From UBA1447 sp964612185 (GTDB lineage Bacteria; Bacillota; Clostridia; Oscillospirales; Acutalibacteraceae): DNA of 64,000 bases. Positions 36,082-46,197 of the stretch are shown here, piece after piece. Numbering within the stretch: position 1 is the first letter of the stretch; each line of letters starts with the position of its first letter. Position numbers and translations under genes: made by a program. Location of the stretch: NCBI GenBank assembly GCA_964612185.1, contig CAZTCR010000008.1, positions 25,580 through 89,579 of the forward strand. The letters run 5' to 3'. The notes below the pieces were generated by a model. That model did no database searches and had not been told where the DNA came from. It saw only the letters and a list, made by a program, of their open reading frames with translations.

Positions 36082-36939
36082 ATGGAACTGGTAATAATAA
36101 CGGGACTTTCTGGAGCTGGCAAATCGCGTGGCGTTGACGCCTTGGAAGATATCGGCTTTTTTTGTGCCGACAATATGCCGCCGAAACTAATTCCAACTTT
36201 TGTCCAATTGATTCTGGACTCAAAAGAAGTAAGGTCAAGAGTTGCAGTTGTAACAGATATTAGAGTTGGCGGAAGCTTCAAGGATTTGTTCAATGCTCTC
36301 GCTGACTTGAAGGTAATCAACTGCCAGTTTAAAATATTGTTTTTTGATGCTGACAACGATGTTTTGCTTAGAAGATATAAAGAAACAAGAAGAAAACATC
36401 CGCTGATTGAAGAATTCAACGGATCACTCATTGATGCAATCGATGCCGAACGAATAATATTGCAGCCTGCAAGACAGATTGCTGATTATATTATTGACAC
36501 CTCCAACCTAACCGCAACCGAATGCAAAGAGCGCGTATCGGGTATTTTTCTAGACAATCCAACAAAAGCAATGAGTATACACTGTATCTCTTTTGGGTAC
36601 AAGTATGGTATACCGACTGATTCCGATCTCGTGTTTGATGTGCGTTGTCTGCCAAATCCTTTTTATGAGGACTCATTGAAAGAACATACGGGAATGGAAA
36701 GGTCAGTTTTCGATTTTGTGATGAAATGGGAACAAGCTCAAATACTTATTGAAAAACTCTATGATCTAATTGATTATCTGATCCCCTTATACCGTGCGGA
36801 AGGAAAAAGCCAACTTGTTATATCGATCGGCTGCACGGGCGGGCGGCACAGGAGTGTTGTTTTTGCCGAGTTAATCCGGTCACATTTGAGCAGCGAAGGG
36901 TTACTGCTGAGCATAAATCATCGTGATATAAAGAAATAG
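36082..36939 (+). CDS. rapZ: RNase adapter/nucleotide-binding protein RapZ
   Basis: A 285-residue P-loop protein (YvcJ/RapZ). Walker A is GLSGAGKSR at residues 8-16, with a basic GCTGGRHRSV segment near the C terminus. In E. coli RapZ guides an sRNA to RNase E; in Bacillus YvcJ hydrolyses nucleotides and affects competence. The stop is directly followed by the whiA GTG. The yvcK/glmR gene usually between rapZ and whiA is missing here. Confidence 0.95.
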   Translation: MELVIITGLSGAGKSRGVDALEDIGFFCADNMPPKLIPTFVQLILDSKEVRSRVAVVTDIRVGGSFKDLFNALADLKVINCQFKILFFDADNDVLLRRYKETRRKHPLIEEFNGSLIDAIDAERIILQPARQIADYIIDTSNLTATECKERVSGIFLDNPTKAMSIHCISFGYKYGIPTDSDLVFDVRCLPNPFYEDSLKEHTGMERSVFDFVMKWEQAQILIEKLYDLIDYLIPLYRAEGKSQLVISIGCTGGRHRSVVFAELIRSHLSSEGLLLSINHRDIKK

Positions 36940-37851
36940 GTGACAAGTATAACTTATTCATCAAGCGTAAAAAACGAGCTTGCCAGGGAACAAATACTTT
37001 CATCCTGCTGCTTAAAAGCGCAAGCCTATGGGCTTGTTCTTTTTGGCAGATCATTCTCGTCACGCTCAATATCATTTTTTACCGAGAACAATAATATAGC
37101 CTTACTGTATGCTCAAAATGTTCTGGAACTTACAAATATGAAGACAGAAACAAAAACAGAAACAGAAACCCGCAAGAAAATTGCGGTCAACATAGAAACA
37201 GCAGCTGAACGACTAAAATTACTTGAGTTTTTCGGTCATTCATCAAATGAACTTGTGCTGCGTATAAACAGAGCAAACATTTCAAATGATTGTTGTTTCG
37301 GCGCGTTTATAAGAGGGGTGTTTCTTGCTTGCGGAACGGTAACATCTCCGACAAAGAATTACCATTTTGAGTTTGTCATCACGCATCGGCGCCTTTGTGA
37401 TGATTTGATTTTAATTTTAAATGAAATGGATTTATCCCCTAAGTACATTGAACGAAACGGCAGCCATATCGTTTACTTTAAAGACAGTGAGAACATCGAA
37501 GATATACTAACGATTATGGGCGCGACAAATTCATCACTTGAACTCATGGGTATTAAAATGCAAAAGGATATGCGCAATAGTGTGAATCGCAAAGTTAATT
37601 TTGAAGTTGCTAATATTACAAGAACTATTGAAGCATCAAGGGTACAAATCAGCGCAATAGAATATATAGAATCACATGGCGGACTGGACTCATTGCCAAA
37701 TATATTAATTGAAATTGCTATATTAAGGAAAAATAATCCGGATAAGAGTTTACTTGATTTGGGTGCAATGTTAAAAAACCCAATCTCGCGCTCCGGTGTG
37801 AATCATAGATTGTGCAGAATTGTAAGAATCGCTCAGGAAATGGAGTATTAA
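36940..37851 (+). CDS. whiA: DNA-binding regulator WhiA
   Basis: A 303-residue protein with an N-terminal LAGLIDADG-like fold without endonuclease residues and a C-terminal helix-turn-helix (SLLDLGAMLKNPISRSGVNHR). WhiA controls sporulation-linked genes in actinomycetes and affects division and chromosome segregation in Bacillus. The GTG start follows the rapZ stop with no gap. A short Lys-Thr-Glu repeat at 37144-37170 comes from near-tandem ACAGAA units. Confidence 0.95.
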   Translation: MTSITYSSSVKNELAREQILSSCCLKAQAYGLVLFGRSFSSRSISFFTENNNIALLYAQNVLELTNMKTETKTETETRKKIAVNIETAAERLKLLEFFGHSSNELVLRINRANISNDCCFGAFIRGVFLACGTVTSPTKNYHFEFVITHRRLCDDLILILNEMDLSPKYIERNGSHIVYFKDSENIEDILTIMGATNSSLELMGIKMQKDMRNSVNRKVNFEVANITRTIEASRVQISAIEYIESHGGLDSLPNILIEIAILRKNNPDKSLLDLGAMLKNPISRSGVNHRLCRIVRIAQEMEY

Positions 37852-37852
37852 T

Positions 37853-40800
37853 ATGTCTTTTACGCACCTGCATTTGCATACGGAATACAGTCTGTTAGAC
37901 GGTGCCTGCCGGATAACGCGTGCGATCGACAGGGCAGCGGAGCTTGGACAAACCGCTATAGCTATTACCGACCATGGATCGATGTATGGCATTATAGACT
38001 TCTACAAATATGCAGTCAGTAAAGGAATTAAGCCAATAATCGGATGTGAAGCATATGTTGCTGCCCGAACAAGGTTTGACAAAACACACAACTTGGACAG
38101 CGAGAGAAATCATCTGATTCTCTTGTGCAAAAACAACACCGGCTATAAAAATCTTATTGCGATGATATCCGAATCATGGACAACGGGGTTTTATGTAAAA
38201 CCCCGTATCGACCGTGAGCTCATGGAAAAATATCATGAAGGAATAATTGTACTGTCTGCCTGCCTCGCCGGCGAGGTACCCCGGGCATTGCTAAGAGGTG
38301 ATTATGAAGAGGCAAAGGCGATTGCTTTGTGGTATAACAACCTGTTTGGTCAAGACAACTACTATATCGAAATTCAAGATCACGGTTTGAGTGAACAACT
38401 GCAAATTAATCCTCTTCTCATTCAATTGTCAGAGGAAACGGGCATACCTCTGGCAGCAACAAACGACACGCATTATGTTGACAGAGAAGATTCAAGAGTA
38501 CAGCAAGTTTTGATTTGCATTCAAACAAACCATGTCTTAGGCGAGAACACCGGCCTTGAATTTGGTACGGATGAGTTTTATTTAAAAAGCGAAGAAGAAA
38601 TGCTTTCACTTTTTCCGCATTGTACAACAGCGGTTGCAAACACCGCGCAAATCGCGGAGGAATGTAATGTAAGTTTTGAGTTTGGCAACACAGTATTACC
38701 GCATTTTGATGTTCCGGATAATATGAGTTCCATTGACTATTTCAGTGCTCTATGCAAAAAAGGCTTCCTTGAGCGGTATGGTGATCATCCTCCGCAAGAA
38801 TTCATCGACCGGTTATCCTATGAGATTAGTGTAATAGGGCAAATGGGTTATGTTGATTACTTTTTAATCGTACATGATTTTATTCATTACGCCAAATCGA
38901 TCGACATCCCGGTTGGACCAGGCAGAGGCTCCGGAGCCGGCAGTATAGCCGCATATTGTATCGGTATAACCGGTATCGATCCGATGAAATACGATTTGCT
39001 GTTTGAAAGGTTTCTTAACCCTGAAAGAATCAGCATGCCTGATTTTGACATAGATTTTTGTTATGAACGCCGCCCGGAAGTGCTGAAATATGTAGTTAAT
39101 AAGTACGGTGAAGATCATGTGGCGCAAATTATTACATTTGGCACATTAGGGGCTAAGGCTGCGGTTAGGGATGTTGGAAGAGCAATGGGTATCCCGTATT
39201 CAACCGTTGACCTGGTAGCCAAACAAATACCCTATGAACTGGATATGACAATTGATAAAGCATTGGAAAAATCTGACGAATTCCGTAATCAATATGAAAC
39301 AAGTGATGAAATTAGGAATTTAATAGACACCGCAAGAAAAGTGGAGGGGATGCCGCGACACGCATCCACACATGCCGCAGGCGTTGTCATAACAAGAGAT
39401 CCTGTGAACACCTATATTCCCTTGGCAAAAAATGATGAAGTTGTCGTTACCCAGTTCCCAATGGGTATCATCGAAGAACTCGGACTTTTGAAGATGGATT
39501 TTTTAGGTTTGCGCACATTGACCGTTATAGCCGGAGCGCAAAAAATGATACGGGAAAATAAACCGGGTTTTAAAATTGAAAACATATCCATCTCTGAGAA
39601 AAGTGTATATGATATGTTGTCGCAAGGACAGACAGAAGGCGTTTTTCAATTTGAATCCGCAGGCATGAGAAGTGTACTCACAGGACTGATACCGGATAAT
39701 CTTGAAGACTTAATAGCCGTTATTTCACTTTACCGGCCGGGGCCCATGGATTCAATCAAAAAATATATTGAAAACAGACATCATCCCGAAAAAATTGAAT
39801 ACAAAATACCTATCTTAAAAAATATTTTAGACATTACGAACGGATGCGTTGTGTATCAGGAACAAGTGATGCAGATAGTTCGGGAGGTTGCGGGATATTC
39901 CTATGGTCAGGCCGACATCGTAAGAAGGGCAATGAGTAAGAAAAAACATGAAGTTATGAAAAAGGAACGACAAAGGTTTATTTTCGGCAGTCTGAATACG
40001 AACGGATCAATTGCCTGCGAAGGTGCTTTGAAAAGGGGAATTTCTGAAGCTGACGCAAATGAATTATTTGACGAGTTGATTTCATTTTCGTCGTACGCCT
40101 TTAATAAATCACACGCAGCTGCATACGCGCTGATTTCCTATCAGACCGCTTGGCTGAAATTAAAATATCCTTGTGAATTTATGGCCGCGCTTCTTAGCAG
40201 TGTCCTTGATAACACATCAAAAATTACCCTCTATATCGCCGAGTGCAGCCGCATTAATATCACGGTGGTAGGACCTGATGTAAACAGCAGTATTGAACTG
40301 TTCTCGGTTGATAACGGTAAGATATTGTTCGGTTTGCTTGCTATTAAAAATCTTGGTAAAGGTTTTATTCGGGAAATCATTTTTGAACGCGAAAAAAACG
40401 GACCGTTTCTTTCTTTTTATTCTTTTTGCAAAAGGATGTTCGGCAAAGAATTCAACCGACGAGGAATTGAAAGCCTGATTAAATGCGGTGCACTTGATTC
40501 CCTTCAGGCAAACCGCAAACAAATGCTTCAAGCACTGCCTGCTATTATGAGCAGCCTTGAGTCTGAGAAGAGAAGAAATGTCGACGGGCAAATTGGATTC
40601 TTTGATTCTGCATCAAGCATTGCGGGCAGTTCGGAACCAAGCCTGCCGCCGGTTGATGAAATGCCCCGCTCGGAAATGCTCGCTTTTGAAAAGGAGACAA
40701 CCGGAATTTATATTTCCGGTCACCCGATGGCGAAATATAAGGCGTATTCCGAAAAAATCAATGCGGTTAAAACCATTGATATTATGAGTGCGGCAGAAGA

Positions 40801-41419
40801 GCAAAATTCAAAGTTCAGTGACAACGCTAAAATTAAATTGTTTGGTATCATAACGGCGGTTAAGAAAAAAATATCAAAATCAAATAACACAATGGCTTTC
40901 TTGTCGGTTGAAGATTTTTTTGGTTCGGTTGAAGTTATTGTTTTTCCGAAAATTTATACAGATAATGCATTACTTCTTCAGAACGGCAGAATCGTGTTGA
41001 TTCACGGACGGATAAGTATACGGGAAGATGAGGATGTAAAAGTTGTTGCAGAAATGATAGAGCCTTGTCCCGTTAATGAAGATAACAAGAATATCCTCAA
41101 CAACGAGCAAGTATATAACGATACAAACAACACTTTACAAAACAAGAAGTCATGCGAACCGATGAACGAATACATTATGCCGTCTGCTCGGCAAAAAAGA
41201 AAAGCCCTTTTTTTACGCTTTTCAACTTTGAATTGTGCTGAAATAGATGCGGTAAAAAAAGTGTTATGTGTATTTGAGGGTAAAACACCACTCTACTATT
41301 ATTACTGCAGCAGCAGTGAGTATCTTTTGCAACCTGAAACTGATTGGGTAAATGTTAGTGAATCAATGCTGACTGAACTAAAAAGAATATTGGGCAATGA
41401 AAATGTAGTTTATCGGTAA
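37853..41419 (+). CDS. dnaE: DNA polymerase III alpha subunit
   Basis: An 1188-residue DnaE-type replicative polymerase. The N-terminal PHP domain opens FTHLHLHTEYSLLDG; the palm has PDFDIDF (396-402) with catalytic Asp residues; helix-hairpin-helix and OB-fold regions follow (KLFGIITAVKKK). There is no proofreading exonuclease domain, so it is not PolC; Firmicutes usually carry both. It starts 1 base after the whiA stop. Confidence 0.97.
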   Translation: MSFTHLHLHTEYSLLDGACRITRAIDRAAELGQTAIAITDHGSMYGIIDFYKYAVSKGIKPIIGCEAYVAARTRFDKTHNLDSERNHLILLCKNNTGYKNLIAMISESWTTGFYVKPRIDRELMEKYHEGIIVLSACLAGEVPRALLRGDYEEAKAIALWYNNLFGQDNYYIEIQDHGLSEQLQINPLLIQLSEETGIPLAATNDTHYVDREDSRVQQVLICIQTNHVLGENTGLEFGTDEFYLKSEEEMLSLFPHCTTAVANTAQIAEECNVSFEFGNTVLPHFDVPDNMSSIDYFSALCKKGFLERYGDHPPQEFIDRLSYEISVIGQMGYVDYFLIVHDFIHYAKSIDIPVGPGRGSGAGSIAAYCIGITGIDPMKYDLLFERFLNPERISMPDFDIDFCYERRPEVLKYVVNKYGEDHVAQIITFGTLGAKAAVRDVGRAMGIPYSTVDLVAKQIPYELDMTIDKALEKSDEFRNQYETSDEIRNLIDTARKVEGMPRHASTHAAGVVITRDPVNTYIPLAKNDEVVVTQFPMGIIEELGLLKMDFLGLRTLTVIAGAQKMIRENKPGFKIENISISEKSVYDMLSQGQTEGVFQFESAGMRSVLTGLIPDNLEDLIAVISLYRPGPMDSIKKYIENRHHPEKIEYKIPILKNILDITNGCVVYQEQVMQIVREVAGYSYGQADIVRRAMSKKKHEVMKKERQRFIFGSLNTNGSIACEGALKRGISEADANELFDELISFSSYAFNKSHAAAYALISYQTAWLKLKYPCEFMAALLSSVLDNTSKITLYIAECSRINITVVGPDVNSSIELFSVDNGKILFGLLAIKNLGKGFIREIIFEREKNGPFLSFYSFCKRMFGKEFNRRGIESLIKCGALDSLQANRKQMLQALPAIMSSLESEKRRNVDGQIGFFDSASSIAGSSEPSLPPVDEMPRSEMLAFEKETTGIYISGHPMAKYKAYSEKINAVKTIDIMSAAEEQNSKFSDNAKIKLFGIITAVKKKISKSNNTMAFLSVEDFFGSVEVIVFPKIYTDNALLLQNGRIVLIHGRISIREDEDVKVVAEMIEPCPVNEDNKNILNNEQVYNDTNNTLQNKKSCEPMNEYIMPSARQKRKALFLRFSTLNCAEIDAVKKVLCVFEGKTPLYYYYCSSSEYLLQPETDWVNVSESMLTELKRILGNENVVYR

Positions 41420-41476
41420 AGCAAATATATATCGAAAATATGTCTTCAAAATATCAACTTGGTCTTCAAATCTTGT

Positions 41477-41505
41477 TTGACAATATAAGCTTAAAAGTGT
41501 ATTAT
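41477..41505 (+). promoter_or_regulatory. Consensus promoter of pfkA-pcrA
   Basis: TTGACA (41477-41482) and TATTAT (41500-41505) with a 17-base spacer: the strongest -35 box in the window. Confidence 0.75.
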
Positions 41506-41544
41506 ATTTTTTATTATCAAGCTAATTTTACGGGAGGCTTCGCA

Positions 41545-42507
41545 TTGAAAACGATTGGTGTATTAACAAGCGGTGGAGACGCGCCTGGGATGAATGCGGC
41601 TGTTAGGGCAGTCGTTAGAACCGGGTGCGAACATGGAATGAATGTGTTTGGCATCAGAAGGGGATACGCGGGATTAATCAGGGGCGAAATTGATCAGATG
41701 TCACTTCGAAGTGTTTCCGATATTATACACAGAGGCGGCACAAAACTTTATTCGGCCAGATGCAAAGAATTCAATACCGAAGAGGGGATGCAGAAAGCTA
41801 TCGCAGTATGCCATGATACTGGTATTGAGGGACTTGTGGTTATCGGGGGGGACGGTTCCTTTCGCGGAGCGAGGGATTTATCAATAAGAGGGTTGCCTTG
41901 CGTTGGAATTCCCGGTACCATTGACAATGATATTGCCTGCTGCGATTATACAATCGGTTATGACACTTGTCTTAATACTATTATGGAAATGGTTGACCGA
42001 ATCAGGGACACAGCCGAATCTCATGACAGATGCAGTGTTATCGAAGTTATGGGTCGTACAGCAGGCTATCTTGCGTTAAACGCAGGCATTGCGGTCGGTG
42101 CAACAGCTATCCTCATTCCTGAAGTCTCTTTCAACATAGAAGAACATGTTATTGAGCGAATACGCCGCACACAAAAAACCGGTAAAAGGCATTTCATTAT
42201 TATCGTCGCGGAAGGAATCGGCGGTGTTGAAGAACTTGCCACAAGAATTCAAGCGCAAACAGAAGTTGAAACCAGAGCCACTGTTTTAGGCCATGTTCAG
42301 CGCGGCGGGTCACCGACTGTACGGGACAGGGTTGTTGCCAGCCAAATGGGTTACAAGGCCGTACAACTGCTCATGAATGGCCTGGGGAATAGAGTAGTAG
42401 CTATGCAAAAGGATCATATTGTTGACTTTGATATTTATCAAGCCTTGAACATGAGTAAATGCATTGATATGGATTTGTACAAAATGGCGCATGAGATTTC
42501 GATATAA
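41545..42507 (+). CDS. pfkA: ATP-dependent 6-phosphofructokinase
   Basis: A 320-residue glycolytic enzyme: fructose 6-phosphate plus ATP to the 1,6-bisphosphate. TSGGDAPGMNA at the N terminus, GGDGSFRGA for ATP, and the catalytic PGTIDNDI are all present. TTG 41545 is 7 bases after GGGAGG and gives the standard length; the longer frame from 41440 runs through the promoter. The stop overlaps the pcrA start. Confidence 0.97.
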   Translation: MKTIGVLTSGGDAPGMNAAVRAVVRTGCEHGMNVFGIRRGYAGLIRGEIDQMSLRSVSDIIHRGGTKLYSARCKEFNTEEGMQKAIAVCHDTGIEGLVVIGGDGSFRGARDLSIRGLPCVGIPGTIDNDIACCDYTIGYDTCLNTIMEMVDRIRDTAESHDRCSVIEVMGRTAGYLALNAGIAVGATAILIPEVSFNIEEHVIERIRRTQKTGKRHFIIIVAEGIGGVEELATRIQAQTEVETRATVLGHVQRGGSPTVRDRVVASQMGYKAVQLLMNGLGNRVVAMQKDHIVDFDIYQALNMSKCIDMDLYKMAHEISI

Positions 42508-44858
42508 TGATGAATGACGACTTAATTGCTCTGCGCAAACAGATCATTCAGAAGGATTTTAATAAGATGAATGCGGCTCAGGCTGAAGCGGTCTTTCATG
42601 TTGAAGGACCGCTTTTAGTGCTTGCCGGTGCAGGCAGCGGGAAGACAACGGTTATTATCAACAGGATTGCTAATTTGATAAAGTATGGAAACGCTTATAA
42701 TTCATACAAAATCGATGGCATTCCGACCGAAAAGGATATCAATTTATTGCGTTCATATTTAAATAATGAAGGACCGGATTTAAGCACAATCCAACATCTA
42801 TTAAGAGTTGAAGTGGCAATGCCTTGGCAAATTCTTGCCATTACATTCACAAACAAAGCCGCGAACGAACTTAAAGAACGCCTTCAAGCGATGCTGGGCG
42901 AAAATGCGGGTGATATATGGGCGAGCACCTTCCATGCCGCCTGCTCGAAAATATTAAGAAGACACGCCAATTTAATCGGTTACAAGAGCCACTTTACAAT
43001 TTATGATACAGATGACTCCAAGCGAACGATGAAAGAATGTCAACGGGTTCTTGGTATAGATGACAAAATGTTATCGCATAAGACCATTTTGTCTGCAATC
43101 AGTAAAGCAAAGGACATGCTTATCACGCCGGAAGAATATAAGGTTAATGCAGGCAACGATATTAAATTAAATAAAATTGCTGAAGCCTACGCGAAATATC
43201 AAACGATGCTGAAAACCGCAGATGCAATGGATTTTGATGATATAATTGTTAATACTGTGTTGTTATTTGAAAACAACCCATCGCTTCTGAACGATTATCA
43301 GCAAAAGTTCAAATATATAATGGTTGATGAATATCAGGACACAAATTACGCACAGTATGTATTGATATCCTTGCTTGCGAGTTTACATAAGAATCTTTGC
43401 GTGGTTGGTGATGACGACCAAAGCATCTACCGTTTCAGAGGTGCTACCATTGAAAACATATTAAATTTTGAAACACAATATAAGAAGGTCAAGACAATCA
43501 GGCTCGAACGCAATTACAGATCAACACAAACCATATTGGATGCCGCTAACAGTGTAATAGCGCATAATGAGAACCGTAAAGGTAAAAAACTATGGACCGA
43601 AAACGGAACCGGTGATCAAATTGCGTTATTTACGGCTTATGATGAACAGGAGGAAGGGCGGCATATTGCGGATGTTATTTTGAAGAGTTTTAAAGAAGGT
43701 AGTGCTTGGAGTGAGCATGCCGTGCTTTACAGAATGAACGCCCAGTCCAATGTTATTGAAAACGCTTTTGTAAGAAGCGGTATTCCATACAGGGTAATCG
43801 GCGGTCACCGTTTCTATGAAAGAAAAGAGATTCGGGATTCAATCGCGTACTTGTCTGTTGTTAACAACCCGGCCGACAACGCGCGATTACGCAGAATCAT
43901 TAATGAACCCAAAAGGGGAATCGGCGACTCCACCATTCACACCGCGCTTGAAATTGCAAACGCGCTTGAGATTAGTCTATACGATGTCATTAAAACATCC
44001 GATCATTATCAAGCCTTGAGTAGAGTATCTTCAAAACTTCTCGCTTTTTCAGCTATGCTTGAAAAGATAATAACGGAAGCTAATAATGAACCACTTTACA
44101 AATTATTTGAAATTATTCTAAGAAATACCGGCTATATTGAGCACTTGGCAACAGATCCCGCCACATTTAACGATCGGGTATCGAACCTGAATGAACTATC
44201 AAACAACCTAATTCGCTATTCTGAGGAAACCGAGAATCCCGATTTGAATGGTTTCCTTGAAGATGTTGCCTTGATAACAGATATCGACAATTATAATACC
44301 GATACAAACGCAGTTGTCATGATGACCATCCATTCGGCTAAAGGCTTGGAATTTCCTTTTGTCTTTATTCCGGGCCTGGAAGAGGGGATTTTCCCGAGTG
44401 CTCAGTCGACTTTTTCGCAAACAGATACGGAAGAAGAACGCCGACTTGCTTATGTGGCAATTACGAGAGCTAAAAAACGACTTTATTTAACAAATGCACG
44501 AACAAGATTGTTGTATGGTTCAACATCCCGCAACCCGGTATCCAGGTTCATTAACGAAATACCGCCCGAGCTAATTGAACAGAAAAACACACCGTCTAAA
44601 TTTCCGTATCAAGGGACTGTTCAATCACCCGGCGCTGGCTCAAAACGAACGAACCGTGGTTTTTCAAAGCCTTCAGACACAAGTGAACCGGCAGTATCCT
44701 ACACAGCTGGTGACACCGTAATCCACAGCACATTTGGTCAAGGTGTTTTGTTATCCGCACAGCGCGTTGGCAATGACACCTTGCTTGAAATTGCGTTTGA
44801 AAAAACCGGTACAAAAAAATTAATGGCAAAATTCGCAAAACTGCAAAAATTACCATAA
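42507..44858 (+). CDS. pcrA: UvrD/PcrA-type DNA helicase
   Basis: A 783-residue superfamily 1A 3'-5' helicase for DNA repair and rolling-circle replication. Walker A is GAGSGKTT (41-48), motif II DEYQDTNYAQY, motif III GDDDQSIYRFRGA, and motifs V/VI follow (MTIHSAKGLEFP, VAITRAKKRLYL). An insert of about 40 residues lies between motifs I and Ia relative to Bacillus PcrA. The C-terminal segment VIHSTFGQGVLL matches the PcrA tail. The start overlaps the pfkA stop (TAATG; a second ATG is adjacent). Confidence 0.95.
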   Translation: MMNDDLIALRKQIIQKDFNKMNAAQAEAVFHVEGPLLVLAGAGSGKTTVIINRIANLIKYGNAYNSYKIDGIPTEKDINLLRSYLNNEGPDLSTIQHLLRVEVAMPWQILAITFTNKAANELKERLQAMLGENAGDIWASTFHAACSKILRRHANLIGYKSHFTIYDTDDSKRTMKECQRVLGIDDKMLSHKTILSAISKAKDMLITPEEYKVNAGNDIKLNKIAEAYAKYQTMLKTADAMDFDDIIVNTVLLFENNPSLLNDYQQKFKYIMVDEYQDTNYAQYVLISLLASLHKNLCVVGDDDQSIYRFRGATIENILNFETQYKKVKTIRLERNYRSTQTILDAANSVIAHNENRKGKKLWTENGTGDQIALFTAYDEQEEGRHIADVILKSFKEGSAWSEHAVLYRMNAQSNVIENAFVRSGIPYRVIGGHRFYERKEIRDSIAYLSVVNNPADNARLRRIINEPKRGIGDSTIHTALEIANALEISLYDVIKTSDHYQALSRVSSKLLAFSAMLEKIITEANNEPLYKLFEIILRNTGYIEHLATDPATFNDRVSNLNELSNNLIRYSEETENPDLNGFLEDVALITDIDNYNTDTNAVVMMTIHSAKGLEFPFVFIPGLEEGIFPSAQSTFSQTDTEEERRLAYVAITRAKKRLYLTNARTRLLYGSTSRNPVSRFINEIPPELIEQKNTPSKFPYQGTVQSPGAGSKRTNRGFSKPSDTSEPAVSYTAGDTVIHSTFGQGVLLSAQRVGNDTLLEIAFEKTGTKKLMAKFAKLQKLP

Positions 44859-44884
44859 GCTGTTTATTCACATTTGTTTAAGGG

Positions 44885-46078
44885 TTATGTTTCTGAAAAA
44901 GGCGTCCGGATATGACTCAATCTAAAGTTGACCGGCTTTATTTCCTGGTTTGATCTGTAAATACTCAATATAATTCCGATACCGATATATACACAAAGGT
45001 TTGAAGAACCGCCGGCGCTGAAAAACGGCAGTGTAATGCCTATGCACGGTAAAAGCTTTAAGCACATACCAATATTGATAATGGCCTGGGAACCGATCAT
45101 TAAAGCAGTACCGTAACAGATGATTCTACCTGCATTGTTCTTTGTTTTATGTCCCGTGTTAACGATGCGAAGGATAATCAACGAAAGAATTAATAACAGT
45201 GCCATAACACCAATAAAGCCCAGTTCTTCTCCGATAACGGAAAAGATCATATCGCTTTCGTCAACAGGTATCAGGTTATTTTGTGTAAAAGTGCCTTTAA
45301 AAAGACCTTTGCCAAGCAATTGTCCCGAACCGATTGCGTTAATGCTTTGCTGCTGCTGGTATATTAGCGCCTTAAAATCTTTTTCAGGCAAAGCTTGGGC
45401 ATAATAAACAGCGAGAAATCTGTATTTCTGAAAATCTGAAAAGAATTTAATCCACAACAACGGTAATGCAGCCAAGCAAAACGCTATGCCTGCTGCAAAG
45501 TATCTCAAATGAAGTCCCGCCATAAAAAGCATGCCGATAAAAATTGCGGCAAAAACCAACGCAGAACCTAAATCGCCCGTGGCAATGACAAGTACAATGG
45601 GGATACCGCCGTGTAAACCAAGCAGCAAAACATTCCGCATTTCATTGATACTGGTTTTTACGGAATCAAGATGTAATGAAAATGTTAGAATAAAGCCGAT
45701 TTTTAACAGTTCCGAAGGTTGAAAATTAATGCCTGCAATCTGTATCCACGATTTAGCGTCCGACCTGTTACTTGGACCAACACCGATGAAAAACAACAGA
45801 AACATTAATATCAGACATACAGCGGTAAAGAACGGCCAAACTTTCAGGATAATCTCATAATCAATTAACGATATAATAAGACACAAGAACAGCCCAATTG
45901 ATATGGCGGCAATCATAATCGTTGTATCTCTTGAAATTGGTTTTGATTCCAAAATTGAGCTGATCGTTGCGCTGTGAACCATCAGCATACCGAAACCGGA
46001 AGCAACCATACACAATACCAGCAGAATCTTATCTGTATTTTTTATAAAGGTCTTCAGCGCGTTGCTTAAAGAGTTCAA
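44885..46078 (-). CDS. FtsW/RodA/SpoVE-family cell-wall polymerase
   Basis: A 397-residue integral membrane SEDS glycosyltransferase that polymerises lipid II, with about ten transmembrane helices. Family motifs include WIQIAGINFQPSEL (conserved Pro-Ser), DLGSALVFAAIF and the C-terminal LPFFSAGGSS. It resembles RodA more than FtsW, but which partner PBP it serves is not visible. TTG 46078 is chosen because GGAGG lies 7 bases upstream on the - strand; the longer frame from 46153 overruns the promoter. Confidence 0.9.
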   Translation of the reverse strand: MNSLSNALKTFIKNTDKILLVLCMVASGFGMLMVHSATISSILESKPISRDTTIMIAAISIGLFLCLIISLIDYEIILKVWPFFTAVCLILMFLLFFIGVGPSNRSDAKSWIQIAGINFQPSELLKIGFILTFSLHLDSVKTSINEMRNVLLLGLHGGIPIVLVIATGDLGSALVFAAIFIGMLFMAGLHLRYFAAGIAFCLAALPLLWIKFFSDFQKYRFLAVYYAQALPEKDFKALIYQQQQSINAIGSGQLLGKGLFKGTFTQNNLIPVDESDMIFSVIGEELGFIGVMALLLILSLIILRIVNTGHKTKNNAGRIICYGTALMIGSQAIINIGMCLKLLPCIGITLPFFSAGGSSNLCVYIGIGIILSIYRSNQEIKPVNFRLSHIRTPFSET

Positions 46079-46103
46079 ATACTGACCTCCAGCGTTTTTC
46101 TTA

Positions 46104-46132
46104 ATTATAGACGCAAACCTATGCAATTTCAA
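46104..46132 (-). promoter_or_regulatory. Promoter of the rodA-like gene
   Basis: On the - strand, TTGAAA (46132-46127) and TATAAT (46109-46104) with exactly 17 bases between them. Confidence 0.78.
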
Positions 46133-46161
46133 GTAAAACACTTTTAATAACAACTTTGATG

Positions 46162-46170
46162 TGATATAAT
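46162..46170 (+). promoter_or_regulatory. Extended -10 promoter of tsaE-tsaB-rpiB-upp
   Basis: TGATATAAT at 46162-46170 is an extended -10 element; no good -35 box is seen. It is divergent from the rodA promoter. Confidence 0.5.
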
Positions 46171-46197
46171 TTTATCAATCTTAAAAGTTGGTGAAAA

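Noticed and set aside
41440..41544. N-terminal extension of pfkA
   Set aside because: It contains the consensus promoter and ribosome site; TTG 41545 gives the standard PfkA length and N terminus.
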